A stretch of 64,000 bases of DNA from JALYGJ01 sp963781705 (lineage in GTDB: Bacteria > Chloroflexota > Limnocylindria > Limnocylindrales > CSP1-4). The position numbers were made by a program, and so were the translations under genes. The notes beneath the pieces are model-generated. The model was not told the DNA's origin. It worked only from the letters and a program-made list of their open reading frames with translations, and made no database searches. Positions 16,093 through 24,820 of the stretch are shown here, piece after piece. The stretch spans positions 248,001 through 312,000 of the forward strand of contig CAWAGP010000001.1 in NCBI GenBank assembly GCA_963781705.1, written 5' to 3'. Position 1 is the stretch's first letter. Each line of letters starts with the position of its first letter.

Positions 16093-17079
16093 TCAGTCGA
16101 GGGTGAAGTAGTCGGGCCCCTGGTAACGGCCGGTGTGCTCCTTGTGGATCTGCATGAGCACGTCGTTGAGCAGGCTGCTCGCGCCGAAGCGGAATAGGTC
16201 AGGCGTCATCCAGCGCGGGCCCAGCGTCTCGTACAGCACGACCAGGTAGCCGATCGCCTCCTTGGCCGTGCGGATCCCGCCGGCCGGCTTGATGCCCACC
16301 AGCCGGCCCGTGCGGCGATTGAAGTCGCGCACCGCCTCCATCATCACCAGCGTCACGGGCAGCGTGGCCGCCGGTTGCACCTTGCCTGTCGAGGTCTTGA
16401 TGAAATCCGCGCCGGCGGCCATCGCCAGGATGCTGGCACGGCGAACGTTGTCGTACGTCTCGAGCTCGCCGGTCTCGAGGATGACCTTCAGGTGCGCCGG
16501 CCCGCACGCCTCCTTGATTGCCACGATCTCGTCGAACACGACCCGGTAATCACCCTGCAGGAAGGCGCCACGGTCGATGACCATGTCGATCTCGTCGGCA
16601 CCCGCCGCCACCGCCTGGCGCGTCTCGAGCAGTTTCACATCCGTGTAGGTCTGGCCAGAAGGGAACCCGGTGGCGACGCTGGCGACCTTGACCGTCGAGC
16701 CGGCCACCGCCCGCTTGGCCACCGGCACCATGGCGGGATAGATGCACACCGCGGCGACACTGGGGATGGCCGCGTCGGATGGGTCGGGACGCAGGGCCTT
16801 CGCGCACATCGCGCGCACCTTGCCCTCCGTGTCCTTGCCCTCCAGCGTGGTCAAGTCGATCATGCGTATGGCAAGGTCCAGTGCCCACAACTTCGATGCG
16901 CGCTTGATCGAGCGGCGGCGCAGGCTGTCGGCCCGCTCCTCGATCCCAACCTGGTCGACGCCGCCCACCCGCTCGATCATCTGCTCGAGGCCGTCCGTAC
17001 GCCCGACCCACGCGCGCAGCAGCGCCGCAGCATGGCGCTCGGCAGAACTCGACTGTGGTGCGGTCAGCGTCCCAGTCAT
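16093..17079 (-). CDS. deoC: Deoxyribose-phosphate aldolase
   Basis: This 328-residue enzyme cleaves 2-deoxyribose 5-phosphate to acetaldehyde and glyceraldehyde 3-phosphate. The class I aldolase residues are present: DEIDMVIDRGAF (about 162-173), Schiff-base lysine in ADFIKTSTGK (K228) and the second lysine in VGIKPAGGIRT (K264). It has an N-terminal extension of about 60 residues compared with the shorter E. coli enzyme, a form common in high-GC bacteria. Its promoter faces the ArsR-type gene, and a perfect palindrome lies 57-74 bases before its ATG. The acetaldehyde product links it to the ALDH operon upstream. Confidence 0.96.
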   Translation of the reverse strand: MTGTLTAPQSSSAERHAAALLRAWVGRTDGLEQMIERVGGVDQVGIEERADSLRRRSIKRASKLWALDLAIRMIDLTTLEGKDTEGKVRAMCAKALRPDPSDAAIPSVAAVCIYPAMVPVAKRAVAGSTVKVASVATGFPSGQTYTDVKLLETRQAVAAGADEIDMVIDRGAFLQGDYRVVFDEIVAIKEACGPAHLKVILETGELETYDNVRRASILAMAAGADFIKTSTGKVQPAATLPVTLVMMEAVRDFNRRTGRLVGIKPAGGIRTAKEAIGYLVVLYETLGPRWMTPDLFRFGASSLLNDVLMQIHKEHTGRYQGPDYFTLD

Positions 17080-17135
17080 CGCACGGATGGTACATCCACC
17101 GTGCGCGGTCGCAGCTTGACTTTTAGCTGTCGTCC

Positions 17136-17153
17136 TGTGACCGTACGGTCACA
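17136..17153. promoter_or_regulatory. Perfect 18-bp palindrome between deoC and the ArsR-type gene
   Basis: TGTGACCGTACGGTCACA is identical to its reverse complement. It fills the middle of the 73-bp divergent gap, and its last base is the A of the regulator's ATG. It is the obvious candidate operator for that regulator. At this place it would cover the start region of the regulator and the upstream promoter of deoC. Core half-sites are GTGAC-N6-GTCAC. Confidence 0.8.
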
Positions 17154-17446
17154 TGATTTCTGCAGCCGCCGACGACATTCGGCTCGACCGCCTGCTGCGC
17201 GCGCTGTCCGACCCGACCCGGCGGCGGCTGTTCGCGACGCTGCGCCATCAACCCGGGTTGTCGACGGCACAGCTCGTCGAGCGCACACGCTGCATGAGCC
17301 GCTGGGGCGTGATGAAACACCTGTTACAGCTGCGCGACGCCGGCCTCATCCAAACGCTGCCGGCCGGGCGCGAGCGACGCCACTACCCCGAACCGGCCGC
17401 GCTGGGGCCGCTGCGCGACTGGCTCGACGAGGCCGACCCGCGCTAG
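17153..17446 (+). CDS. ArsR-type winged-helix transcriptional regulator
   Basis: This 97-residue single-domain regulator has the ArsR helix-turn-helix: ALSDPTRRRLFATL (helix 1-2), LSTAQLVERTRCMSRWGVMKHLLQL (recognition region) and RERRHYPEP in the wing. There is no obvious metal-binding cysteine pair, so the effector is probably organic or another protein. The ATG at 17153 starts on the last base of the 18-bp palindrome and has no ribosome site, suggesting a leaderless or very short-leader transcript. It is divergent from deoC. Its TAG stop shares a CTAG with the stop of the opposing Ppx/GppA gene. Confidence 0.9.
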   Translation: MISAAADDIRLDRLLRALSDPTRRRLFATLRHQPGLSTAQLVERTRCMSRWGVMKHLLQLRDAGLIQTLPAGRERRHYPEPAALGPLRDWLDEADPR

Positions 17447-18390
17447 ACCACGCCGTCGATCATCTCGTCGAGGTGAGCCGGCCACTCGGGGCCGTGGCGC
17501 AACTCGGCCAGAATGGCCCCGTCACGCAGCGATGTGTCGGATGTGTCCGCCTCGGCCAGCCCGAAGTGCTCGAGCAGCACGTCCACTATGGCGGCGCCGG
17601 CAGCCAGCTGTCGCGCGCGGCGCGGGCGCACGGCGAACTGGTCGCTGATCTCGGCCGCGGTCAGCGTGTGGAGCAGGCGCCGATCGTCGGCCAGCGTCCT
17701 CCGGTCGAGATGTCCGAGGCGCGCCACGTTGGTCGCGGTGCCGCCGACAAAGACTGCGCTCAGGCGATCGCTCCCCTGCCCGGGCGAGGCCACGGGCAGG
17801 CGCCGGCGCACTTCGGCCGCGGCGCGGTGCAGTCGGTCGAGCTCGTCGTCGGTCGGCGGGTCGTGGCTGACGATGGCGTTGGTCAGCCGGGCCGAGCCGA
17901 TCGGCAGCGCCACGACAGCCAGCGGCTCACCAGGCACGAAGAGTGCCACCTCGGTCGAGCCACCGCCGATGTCGACGACGATCAGCGGCGCGTGCGGGCG
18001 GCGTCCGGCGGTCACTCCGATGAAGGTGAGTTGCGCCTCCTGCCGCTCGCTCACGACGTTGAGCTCCAGGCCGGTGGCGTCGCGGACCTCGGCGCGCAGC
18101 TCGTCGGTGTTCGCGGCGCGGCGCAGTGGCTCGGTGCCGACCAGCGTCAGCTGGCTGGCCCGCGCTCGATCGGCGATGCGCGCGTAATCGACGAGCGTGT
18201 CGACGACGCTGCGCCGTGCCTCGGCCGGGATGGCACGCTCCCGGTCGACCACGTCGCCCAGGCCGAGCAGCTCGCTGCGATCGTCGAGCACTGTCAGGCG
18301 CGTGATCCCGGCGCGCTCACCGGTGACCAGGCCCACCAGCAGGTGGACGCTGTTGCTGCCCACGTCCACGGCTGCGCCGATCGTCGCCAT
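17443..18390 (-). CDS. Ppx/GppA family phosphatase (exopolyphosphatase-type)
   Basis: This 315-residue protein contains both ASKHA nucleotide-binding signatures: VDVGSNSVHLLVG near the N-terminus and IVVDIGGGSTEVAL (about 136-150), then VFVGGTATNVARL. Ppx removes terminal phosphates from polyphosphate and GppA acts on pppGpp; short single-module forms like this one are common in high-GC bacteria. The nearby ppk1 and CYTH-CHAD genes favour a polyphosphate role. Its stop overlaps the ArsR-type stop by 4 bases. Confidence 0.9.
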   Translation of the reverse strand: MATIGAAVDVGSNSVHLLVGLVTGERAGITRLTVLDDRSELLGLGDVVDRERAIPAEARRSVVDTLVDYARIADRARASQLTLVGTEPLRRAANTDELRAEVRDATGLELNVVSERQEAQLTFIGVTAGRRPHAPLIVVDIGGGSTEVALFVPGEPLAVVALPIGSARLTNAIVSHDPPTDDELDRLHRAAAEVRRRLPVASPGQGSDRLSAVFVGGTATNVARLGHLDRRTLADDRRLLHTLTAAEISDQFAVRPRRARQLAAGAAIVDVLLEHFGLAEADTSDTSLRDGAILAELRHGPEWPAHLDEMIDGVV

Positions 18391-18425
18391 GGATGCGCGG
18401 GTCTAGCGCGGAGCCGGCTGCGCGA

Positions 18426-19238
18426 CTAGCCCGGCAGCACCGTCAGCCACCTGCCCACCCAGGCTGGTGACTTGGGCGCGTGGTAGGTGGTGAACTTGCG
18501 CGTCAGCTCGGCCATGCCCACCCATGTCCCCGGACCCGGATCGTAGGCATGGCCGTTGATCGTGCCGTACGGCCACAGCGGGCCCATCGCCTGCACGGCG
18601 GTGACGTCGAAGCTGCCGCCGGCGGCCGGGTCCGCGGTCGCCTGGACACCGGTCATCACCCACGCGTGGCCGCTGTGGCGACCCCACACGATGAGGCCGA
18701 CCGGCTTGCCGGTCAGTCGCAACTGGGTTGCCGCGTGGCGCAGCGCCGCGTCCATCGAGCTGGCCACGTCGACGTAGTAGTCACCGGCGCCCCAGTGCTC
18801 GAGCGCCGCCACCCAGCCGCCGACATCGGCACCGTTGTCAGACACCGGGTAGTAACTGTTGTCCTGCGCGTAGTGCCAGATCTTGATCTGCTGCTTCCGA
18901 GCGTGGTTGCGCGTTCCCTTGATGGTGTTGAGCATCATCTGCGCCGCCGCGGCCACGCACGAGTAGTCGTTGCGTTGGACGCTGAAGGCATGCGCGCGGT
19001 AGACGCTGTACGACCCCGTCCACGCGCTGCTTCGGCGAGCCGTGGTCTGAACGGCAACCTGAACGCTGCCCGAAGCCGGCTGGGCAGCCGGCTGCGCGCC
19101 GCCCCAGCCGCCGACCGGCCGCATGGCCGCGACGGACATGGGCGTGAGCAGGCCAACGGCAAGCATGACGGTGGCGGCACGGCCCAGGCCGCGCCGCGTT
19201 AGGCGGAACCAAATCACAGCTTCACCAGTATCGCTCAT
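18426..19238 (-). CDS. Secreted C39-like cysteine peptidase
   Basis: This 270-residue protein is taken from the ATG at 19238. An N-terminal membrane or signal segment (ATVMLAVGLLTPMSVAAM) precedes a papain/C39-like fold. The nucleophile is the Cys in QRNDYSCVAAAAQMML and the His lies in GRHSGHAWVMTGV, with an Asn/Asp later in GHAYDPGPG. Such proteins act outside the cell on peptides or are repurposed as binding proteins; the substrate is unknown. It is divergent from the DUF971 gene with a 46-bp gap. Confidence 0.8.
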   Translation of the reverse strand: MSDTGEAVIWFRLTRRGLGRAATVMLAVGLLTPMSVAAMRPVGGWGGAQPAAQPASGSVQVAVQTTARRSSAWTGSYSVYRAHAFSVQRNDYSCVAAAAQMMLNTIKGTRNHARKQQIKIWHYAQDNSYYPVSDNGADVGGWVAALEHWGAGDYYVDVASSMDAALRHAATQLRLTGKPVGLIVWGRHSGHAWVMTGVQATADPAAGGSFDVTAVQAMGPLWPYGTINGHAYDPGPGTWVGMAELTRKFTTYHAPKSPAWVGRWLTVLPG

Positions 19239-19284
19239 GGCGTCGCTGCGGCGCGCGCCCGACCGAGCGGCTAACGTTTGGGCG

Positions 19285-19695
19285 ATGACAAGCGGCTCCA
19301 GTTTCACGCGCGGTTCCGAGTACGCGGTGCCGGTCCGCATCCACGCCGACCGGGCAGCACAGACGCTCGAGCTCGAGTGGCCGGACGGTCACCTAAGCCG
19401 CTACGACTTCACCACGCTGCGCTGGCTGTGCCCGTGCGCCTTCTGCCGGGGCGAGGCGGGCATGCCCGGCTGGCTCGATTCGAATCCGACCCTGACCGAG
19501 GCGCAGACGCAGTTGACCGACCTGTCGCTGGTGGGCAGCTACGCCATCGCACCGACGTGGGCCGATGGCCACCACACCGGCTTCTACACCTTCGAACGGC
19601 TGCGCGAGGAGTGCCCCTGTCCTGAGGACTCCGAGCGGCGCGCGCGCGAGCACGCCGCTCACGGCGGCCACGTTCCGCCGCGGCGGATGGGCTGA
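19285..19695 (+). CDS. DUF971 domain protein (gamma-butyrobetaine hydroxylase-like N-terminal domain)
   Basis: This 136-residue protein contains the DUF971 fold: LELEWPDGHLSRYDFTTLRW, then the cysteine motif LCPCAFCRGE, and LSLVGSYAIAPTWADGH plus TGFYTFERLREECPC. The domain occurs at the N-terminus of eukaryotic carnitine-synthesis hydroxylases and as stand-alone bacterial proteins linked to iron-sulfur handling. Four cysteines could bind a metal. The ATG at 19285 is preferred because earlier starts would run through the divergent promoter region. It lies 48 bases before ppk1 on the same strand. Confidence 0.88.
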   Translation: MTSGSSFTRGSEYAVPVRIHADRAAQTLELEWPDGHLSRYDFTTLRWLCPCAFCRGEAGMPGWLDSNPTLTEAQTQLTDLSLVGSYAIAPTWADGHHTGFYTFERLREECPCPEDSERRAREHAAHGGHVPPRRMG

Positions 19696-19743
19696 ACCAC
19701 GGCGGGCGGCCCACCGCTGGCCGTTGCTAGACTGAGCGCTCCG

Positions 19744-21885
19744 ATGGCCGCCCTGCGCTCGCCTGCTGTGCACGAGAAGCCGCGCGACGCGCCCGGACGA
19801 CCGGGTCGCGCGCGACGCCGTGCTGCGCCCGCGCCGATCCCTTACATCAATCGCGAACTGTCATGGCTCGACTTCAACGATCGCGTGCTGTACGAGGCGG
19901 TCGATGAACGGAACCCGCTGCTCGAGCGCGTCCGCTTCCTGGCCATCTTTGCCGGCAACCTCGACGAGTTCTTCCAGGTCCGCGTTGCCGGCTTGAAGCA
20001 GCAGCTGAGCGCCGGCCGCTCCAACCCGACGCCCGACGGGATGAGCGCCGCGGAAACGCTCGACGCGATCCGCACGCGATTGCTGCCGATGGTCGCCGAG
20101 CATTCCAAGATCTGGTCCCAGGTGCACGACGAGCTGGTCGAGGAAGGCGTGCGCATCGTCAGCTACGAGGAACGGCCCGAGCGACACCTCGAACTGCGCC
20201 GGCGCTTCTTCGACGAGATCTTCCCGGTACTCACGCCGCTGGCGGTCGACCCGGGCCACCCGTTCCCGTACATCAGTGACCTGTCGTTGTCGCTGGCCGT
20301 GACCGTGCGCGACCCGACGTCCGGCGAGCGGCTGTTCGCGCGCATCAAGGTGCCGCCCATCCTGCCCCGCCTGATGGAAGTCGGCCAGCGCACGTACGTG
20401 CTGCTCGAGCAGGTCATCGCGGCCAACCTCGACGCCCTTTTCCCGGGCATGGAAGTGCTCGAGCACCACCTGTTCCGGGTGACGCGCAACGCGGACCTGT
20501 CGATCGAGGAAGAGGAGGCGCCCGACCTGCTCATGGCGCTCGAGGAGGAACTGCGCAAGCGGCGCTTCGGCGAAGTCGTGCGGCTCGAGATCGAGCGCTC
20601 CATGCCGCACTCGACCCGCTCGCTGCTGATGCGCGGGCTCGGGGTCGCCAAGCAGGACGTATACGAGATCTCGGGCATGCTCGACCTGACCGCGCTGACC
20701 GAAGTCGCCGACCTGGACATGCCCGAGCTGCACCCGGTGCCATGGCAGCCGGTCATCCCGCCGCGCCTGGTGCCGCCCGACCCCGACGAGGAAACAGACG
20801 TCTTCGCGGTCATCCGCCAGGGCGACCTGCTCGTCCACCATCCGTACGAGTCGTTCGCCGCGTCGGTCCAGCACTTCATCGAGCAGGCGGCCCAGGACCC
20901 CGACGTGCTGACCATCAAGCAGACGCTCTACCGGACCAGCGGCGACTCACCCATCGTGCGCGCCCTGATCGACGCCGCCGAGGCAGGCAAGCAGGTGGTC
21001 GTGCTGGTCGAGATCAAGGCCCGCTTCGACGAGGCCGCCAACATCGTCTGGGCACGCGCGCTGGAGCACGCCGGCGCCCACGTGGCATATGGCGTGATGG
21101 GCCTCAAGACGCACTCCAAGCTGGCGCTGGTGGTGCGCCGCGAAGGGCGTGGCATCCGCCGGTACGTGCACATCGGTACCGGCAACTACAACCCGCGCAC
21201 CGCGCGCCAATACGTCGACCTGGGCCTCCTGACGGTCGATTCTGAACTGGGCGCGGACGTCACCGACCTGTTCAACCTGCTGACCGGACATTCGCGCCAG
21301 ACGCGCTACCGCAAGCTGCTCGTGGCACCGGTCACGATGCGCGACGGGATCATCGAACTGATCGAGGCCGAGCGCGAGCGCCAGCTGAGTGACGGCGACG
21401 GGCGCATCGTGATCAAGTGCAATGCGGTCGTGGATCCGACCGTGATTGCCGCGCTCTACCGTGCCAGCGCGGACGGTGTGCCCATCGACCTGATCGTGCG
21501 CGGCATGTGCTCGGCGCGGCCGGGCGTGCCCGGTTTCTCCGAATCGATCAGCGTGCGTTCGGTGGTCGGGCGCTACCTCGAACACTCGCGCATCTTCGTC
21601 TTCGGCCGCGGCGAGCGCGAACGCTTCTACATCGGCTCGGCGGACATCATGGAGCGCAACCTCGACCGTCGGGTCGAGGCCGTTACCCCGGTTGACGATC
21701 CCGACAGCCAGGCGCGCCTGCGCGCGATCATCGAGGTGATGCTCGCCGACGATCGGCGGGCCTGGCGGCTGACCTCCGACGACCGCTGGCGGCGGGTCGA
21801 GGAGGTGACCGACCAACCGCGCGGCGTCGACACCTTCCAAACGCTGATGGCACTGGCGCGGGGCACGCAGCCCGGCAACTCGTGA
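19744..21885 (+). CDS. ppk1: Polyphosphate kinase 1
   Basis: This is a 713-residue enzyme that makes polyphosphate from ATP at the membrane. After a basic Arg/Ala/Pro extension (1-30) comes the N-domain (YINRELSWLDFNDRVL, then FAGNLDEFFQVRVAGLK), the head domain and two phospholipase-D-like C-domains. The histidine of GLKTHSKLALVVRREG and the one in RYVHIGTGNYNPRTA correspond to the autophosphorylation region, and IYIGSADIMERNLDRRVE-type text (FYIGSADIMERN) closes the active site. Its TGA overlaps the GTG start of the CYTH-CHAD gene, so both are co-translated. Confidence 0.97.
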   Translation: MAALRSPAVHEKPRDAPGRPGRARRRAAPAPIPYINRELSWLDFNDRVLYEAVDERNPLLERVRFLAIFAGNLDEFFQVRVAGLKQQLSAGRSNPTPDGMSAAETLDAIRTRLLPMVAEHSKIWSQVHDELVEEGVRIVSYEERPERHLELRRRFFDEIFPVLTPLAVDPGHPFPYISDLSLSLAVTVRDPTSGERLFARIKVPPILPRLMEVGQRTYVLLEQVIAANLDALFPGMEVLEHHLFRVTRNADLSIEEEEAPDLLMALEEELRKRRFGEVVRLEIERSMPHSTRSLLMRGLGVAKQDVYEISGMLDLTALTEVADLDMPELHPVPWQPVIPPRLVPPDPDEETDVFAVIRQGDLLVHHPYESFAASVQHFIEQAAQDPDVLTIKQTLYRTSGDSPIVRALIDAAEAGKQVVVLVEIKARFDEAANIVWARALEHAGAHVAYGVMGLKTHSKLALVVRREGRGIRRYVHIGTGNYNPRTARQYVDLGLLTVDSELGADVTDLFNLLTGHSRQTRYRKLLVAPVTMRDGIIELIEAERERQLSDGDGRIVIKCNAVVDPTVIAALYRASADGVPIDLIVRGMCSARPGVPGFSESISVRSVVGRYLEHSRIFVFGRGERERFYIGSADIMERNLDRRVEAVTPVDDPDSQARLRAIIEVMLADDRRAWRLTSDDRWRRVEEVTDQPRGVDTFQTLMALARGTQPGNS

Positions 21886-23456
21886 CCGACGAGCGCGAGC
21901 TCGAACTCAAGTACTCCGTCGGCGATCCCGCGGCGGTACGCGAGATGCTCAGTGGGACGCTCGCCGGCCTCACACTGGGGCCGGCCCGGGACATCACCGT
22001 AGTCGACCGCTATGTGGACACGCCCAGCGGCGCGCTCGGACGCGCCGGATACGGCGCACGGTTGCGCCACGCCCAGCGCCAGACGACGCTGACGCTCAAG
22101 AGCCAGTCGGCCGACGAGGGCGCGCTGCACGACCGGCTTGAGCTCGAGGGCGCCGCGACGCGCAACCTCGACCCGCGCCGCTGGCCGGCCAGCGGCGCGC
22201 GTGCCCTGCTTCAGGCGACGATCGGCGAGGAGCGGCTGCGCTCGCTGTTCGTGATCGAGCAGAAGCGCGAGGAACGTGACCTGGTCTCGGCGGACGGCGC
22301 GACGGCCGCCACGGTGTCGCTCGACGAGGCACAGGTGCGCCGCTCAGGGCGGCAGCTCGGTTCGTTCTGGACACTTGAGGTGGAGAGCCACGTCGCGACG
22401 GCCGTTGCCGGACGACGACTACTTTCATCGATCGCGGACGTCCTCGACGATGCCGGCTGCGTCGAGCCCGAGATCCGCTCGAAGGAGCAGATCGGCCTGG
22501 GCCTAGTCGCCGCGGCCACGGCGGCAGACCAACCGGCCAAACCACCGCGCACGCCGGGCGTACTGGCCGACGACACGCTCGCCGAGGCAGGCCGCAAGGT
22601 GCTGCGCATGCATATGCTGCGGATGCTCGAACTCGTGCCGGAGGTGCGCGCCGACAAGAGCCCGGAGGCGGTCCATCGCATGCGTGTGGCAACCCGCCGA
22701 ATGCGCGCCGCCTGGCGGGTGTTTGACGGCGCCTATCAACAGCGACTGGCGCGGCGCTACGTTGCCGAGCTGCGCATCGTGGCGGCGGCGCTCGGCCGAG
22801 TGCGTGACCTCGACGTCCAACTCGAGCGGCTCGACAACTATCGTGCGCCACTCGACGCGGGCGTGGTCGCGCTTGGGCCGCTCGCCGACGAGTGGCGCTA
22901 CCGCCGCCGCCGCGCCCGCCTCGAACTGCTGGCGATGCTCGCCTCACCGGCGTACGACCGTTTCGTCGACGACTACCGCGCCTTCGTTGAGACGCCCGCG
23001 GCGGGCGCGCGGCCCGATGACCAACGCCGCGTCAGGGATGCCGCCGGCTCGCGCATCTGGGCCGCCTACGAGAACGTGATCGTGCACGACGTGACCCTCG
23101 GCTGGGCCGATGTCGGCGCGTTGCATGCGCTGCGCATCGACGGCAAGCGACTGCGCTATGCGCTCGAGTTCTTCTCCGAGGCCCTGCCACCCGCCGCGGC
23201 GCGCCTGATCGCCGAGGTGACCGCCATGCAGGACCACCTGGGGCTGCTCAACGACGCCGTGGTGGCCACCGCCGTCACGCGCGAGTGGCTCGACGACGCG
23301 ACCACGCCGCCCGCCACGCGCCGGGCCGCCGCGGCATATCTGGAGGCGAGCGAAGCAGACATCGCGCGGCTGCGGCGCACCTTCCGGCGGCTCTGGCGGA
23401 GGGTCGGCGGGCGAACCTTCCGGCGCCAGTTAGCGGCGGTGCTCGGCGCGCTCTGA
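21882..23456 (+). CDS. CYTH-CHAD domain protein
   Basis: This 524-residue protein has an N-terminal CYTH domain (1-205) with the ExExK start ERELELKYSV and the tunnel residues in LRHAQRQTTLTLKSQ. Its C-terminal CHAD domain (about 230-520) has conserved histidines in EAVHRMRVATRRMRAAWRVF and LHALRIDGKRLRYALEFF. CHAD domains bind polyphosphate, and CYTH domains hydrolyse triphosphate compounds or sense polyphosphate. Overlap with ppk1 (GTGA) strongly supports a role in polyphosphate metabolism or granule binding. Confidence 0.93.
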   Translation: MTDERELELKYSVGDPAAVREMLSGTLAGLTLGPARDITVVDRYVDTPSGALGRAGYGARLRHAQRQTTLTLKSQSADEGALHDRLELEGAATRNLDPRRWPASGARALLQATIGEERLRSLFVIEQKREERDLVSADGATAATVSLDEAQVRRSGRQLGSFWTLEVESHVATAVAGRRLLSSIADVLDDAGCVEPEIRSKEQIGLGLVAAATAADQPAKPPRTPGVLADDTLAEAGRKVLRMHMLRMLELVPEVRADKSPEAVHRMRVATRRMRAAWRVFDGAYQQRLARRYVAELRIVAAALGRVRDLDVQLERLDNYRAPLDAGVVALGPLADEWRYRRRRARLELLAMLASPAYDRFVDDYRAFVETPAAGARPDDQRRVRDAAGSRIWAAYENVIVHDVTLGWADVGALHALRIDGKRLRYALEFFSEALPPAAARLIAEVTAMQDHLGLLNDAVVATAVTREWLDDATTPPATRRAAAAYLEASEADIARLRRTFRRLWRRVGGRTFRRQLAAVLGAL

Positions 23457-23470
23457 CCGTCACGGCCGGC

Positions 23471-23514
23471 CGTTAACAGGACGTTAACCGACCGCGAACG
23501 AGACGTTCACGTAC
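23471..23514 (+). promoter_or_regulatory. PHO box: four 11-bp direct repeat units
   Basis: Hexamers GTTAAC, GTTAAC, GCGAAC and GTTCAC begin at 23472, 23483, 23494 and 23505, exactly 11 bp apart. Each is preceded by C. This is the layout bound by PhoB/PhoP-type response regulators (11-bp direct repeat units). It lies 88 bases upstream of the pstS start, and phoB lies 8 kb away, so phosphate starvation should turn on pstSCAB-phoU from here. Confidence 0.85.
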
Positions 23515-23602
23515 CCGGTGAAAGCTGGCGGCGCAAGGGCAAGAAGTGCCTGCCGCGGTGCTGGGAGATGCCGCGCGCTCAAGAGAGGAGAAGCAGCAGA
23601 AC

Positions 23603-24703
23603 GTGAAGAAGTTCCATTGGTTCTCGGCCACGATGGTGGTTGCGATCCTGGTCACCGCGTGCGGTGGGGCAGGCGCCTCGCCGACACCGGGAGCGAGCAC
23701 GGGCCCGACACCGCTGGCGCCTGGCTCGATCCAGATCGCCGGCGCCGGGGCCACCTTCCCGTACCCGCTCTACAGCCAGTGGTTCTACCAGTACGCATTC
23801 GTCGATCCGTCAGTCAAGTTCAACTACCAGTCCATCGGATCTGGCGGCGGCATCCAGCAGATCACCGCGAAGACGGTCGATTTCGGCGCCTCCGACGCGA
23901 TCCTGAACAGCGACCAGCTCGCCGCCGCACCGGGCATCCAGATGTTCCCGAGCGTGGCCGGCGCCGACGTGGTCGCCTACAACCTGAGCGACCTGCCCGC
24001 GGATGGCCCGCCGCTGGTGCTCGACGGTCCAACCGTGGCCAACATCTTCCTGGGCCACATCACCAACTGGAATGATCCGGCCATCGCCGCCCTCAACCCG
24101 GGCGTCACGCTGCCGGACAAGCCGATGACCGTGGTCCACCGCTCTGACGGATCAGGGACGACCTTCATCTTCACCGACTTCCTGTCGCAGGTCAGCGACG
24201 AGTGGAAGAACTCGGTCGGCAACGCCACGTCCGTGCAGTGGCCGGTCGGCCTGGGCGGCAAGGGCAACGAGGGCGTCAGCGGCACATTGAGCCAGAACGA
24301 CGGCTCGATCGGCTACGTCGAACTCGCCTATGCACTCTCCAACAAGCTCGCCTTCGCGAGCATGAACAACGCGGCCGGCAGCACGGTCACCGCGACGCTT
24401 GACTCAACCAAGGCCGCCATGGCCGACTTCGGCGGCGACATGCCCGCCACCCTGGCCCGGTCGATCGTGAACGCCCCGGGCGCTCAGTCCTGGCCGATCG
24501 CCGGCTACACCTACCTGCTCCTGTACATGGACGAGAGCGACTGCGCCAAGGCGCAGAAGCTGGTCCAGTTCGTTCACTGGGCCCAGGGCGACGGCATCCA
24601 GTACGCCACCGCTCTGAACTACGTCGCACTGCCCGACAACGTCAAGCAGCAGGTTCTCGACCGGGTCGACCAGATGACCTGCAACGGGCAACCGCTCAGC
24701 TAG
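23603..24703 (+). CDS. pstS: Phosphate ABC transporter substrate-binding lipoprotein
   Basis: This 366-residue lipoprotein (ILVTACGGAG) has a short Pro/Thr linker and the PstS fold. The phosphate-binding loops are IQIAGAGATFPYPLYSQW, FNYQSIGSGGGIQQI, FGASDAILNSD and VVHRSDGSGTTFIFTDFL. It captures phosphate outside the cell and hands it to PstCA. The start is taken at GTG 23603, with a GAGGAG ribosome site about 13 bases before; upstream starts would add residues before the signal. A PHO box precedes it and a hairpin follows, which would give pstS more transcript than the rest. Confidence 0.96.
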   Translation: MKKFHWFSATMVVAILVTACGGAGASPTPGASTGPTPLAPGSIQIAGAGATFPYPLYSQWFYQYAFVDPSVKFNYQSIGSGGGIQQITAKTVDFGASDAILNSDQLAAAPGIQMFPSVAGADVVAYNLSDLPADGPPLVLDGPTVANIFLGHITNWNDPAIAALNPGVTLPDKPMTVVHRSDGSGTTFIFTDFLSQVSDEWKNSVGNATSVQWPVGLGGKGNEGVSGTLSQNDGSIGYVELAYALSNKLAFASMNNAAGSTVTATLDSTKAAMADFGGDMPATLARSIVNAPGAQSWPIAGYTYLLLYMDESDCAKAQKLVQFVHWAQGDGIQYATALNYVALPDNVKQQVLDRVDQMTCNGQPLS

Positions 24704-24750
24704 CTGGCCGGCAACGGACGTCGATAACTCCTCCTCCCACTGAAGGTCAG

Positions 24751-24785
24751 ACACCCTTCCCTTCCTCCCCAAAGGGGAAGGGTGT
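24751..24785 (+). terminator. Hairpin between pstS and pstC (attenuator)
   Basis: The arms ACACCCTTCCC (24751-24761) and GGGAAGGGTGT (24775-24785) pair perfectly over 11 bp with a 13-base loop, followed by a pyrimidine-rich CGCCTTCTT. The U-run is poor, so it is more likely a partial terminator or 3' end stabiliser than a full stop. This matches the common pattern in which pstS is made in excess over the permease genes. Confidence 0.7.
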
Positions 24786-24820
24786 CGCCTTCTTCGGCCA
24801 GTTGAGAGAATGACCATCGG

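Noticed and set aside
17136..17153. CRP/FNR-type site (TGTGA and TCACA are present)
   Set aside because: The spacing between TGTGA and TCACA is eight bases, not six. The adjacent ArsR-type gene is a simpler owner.
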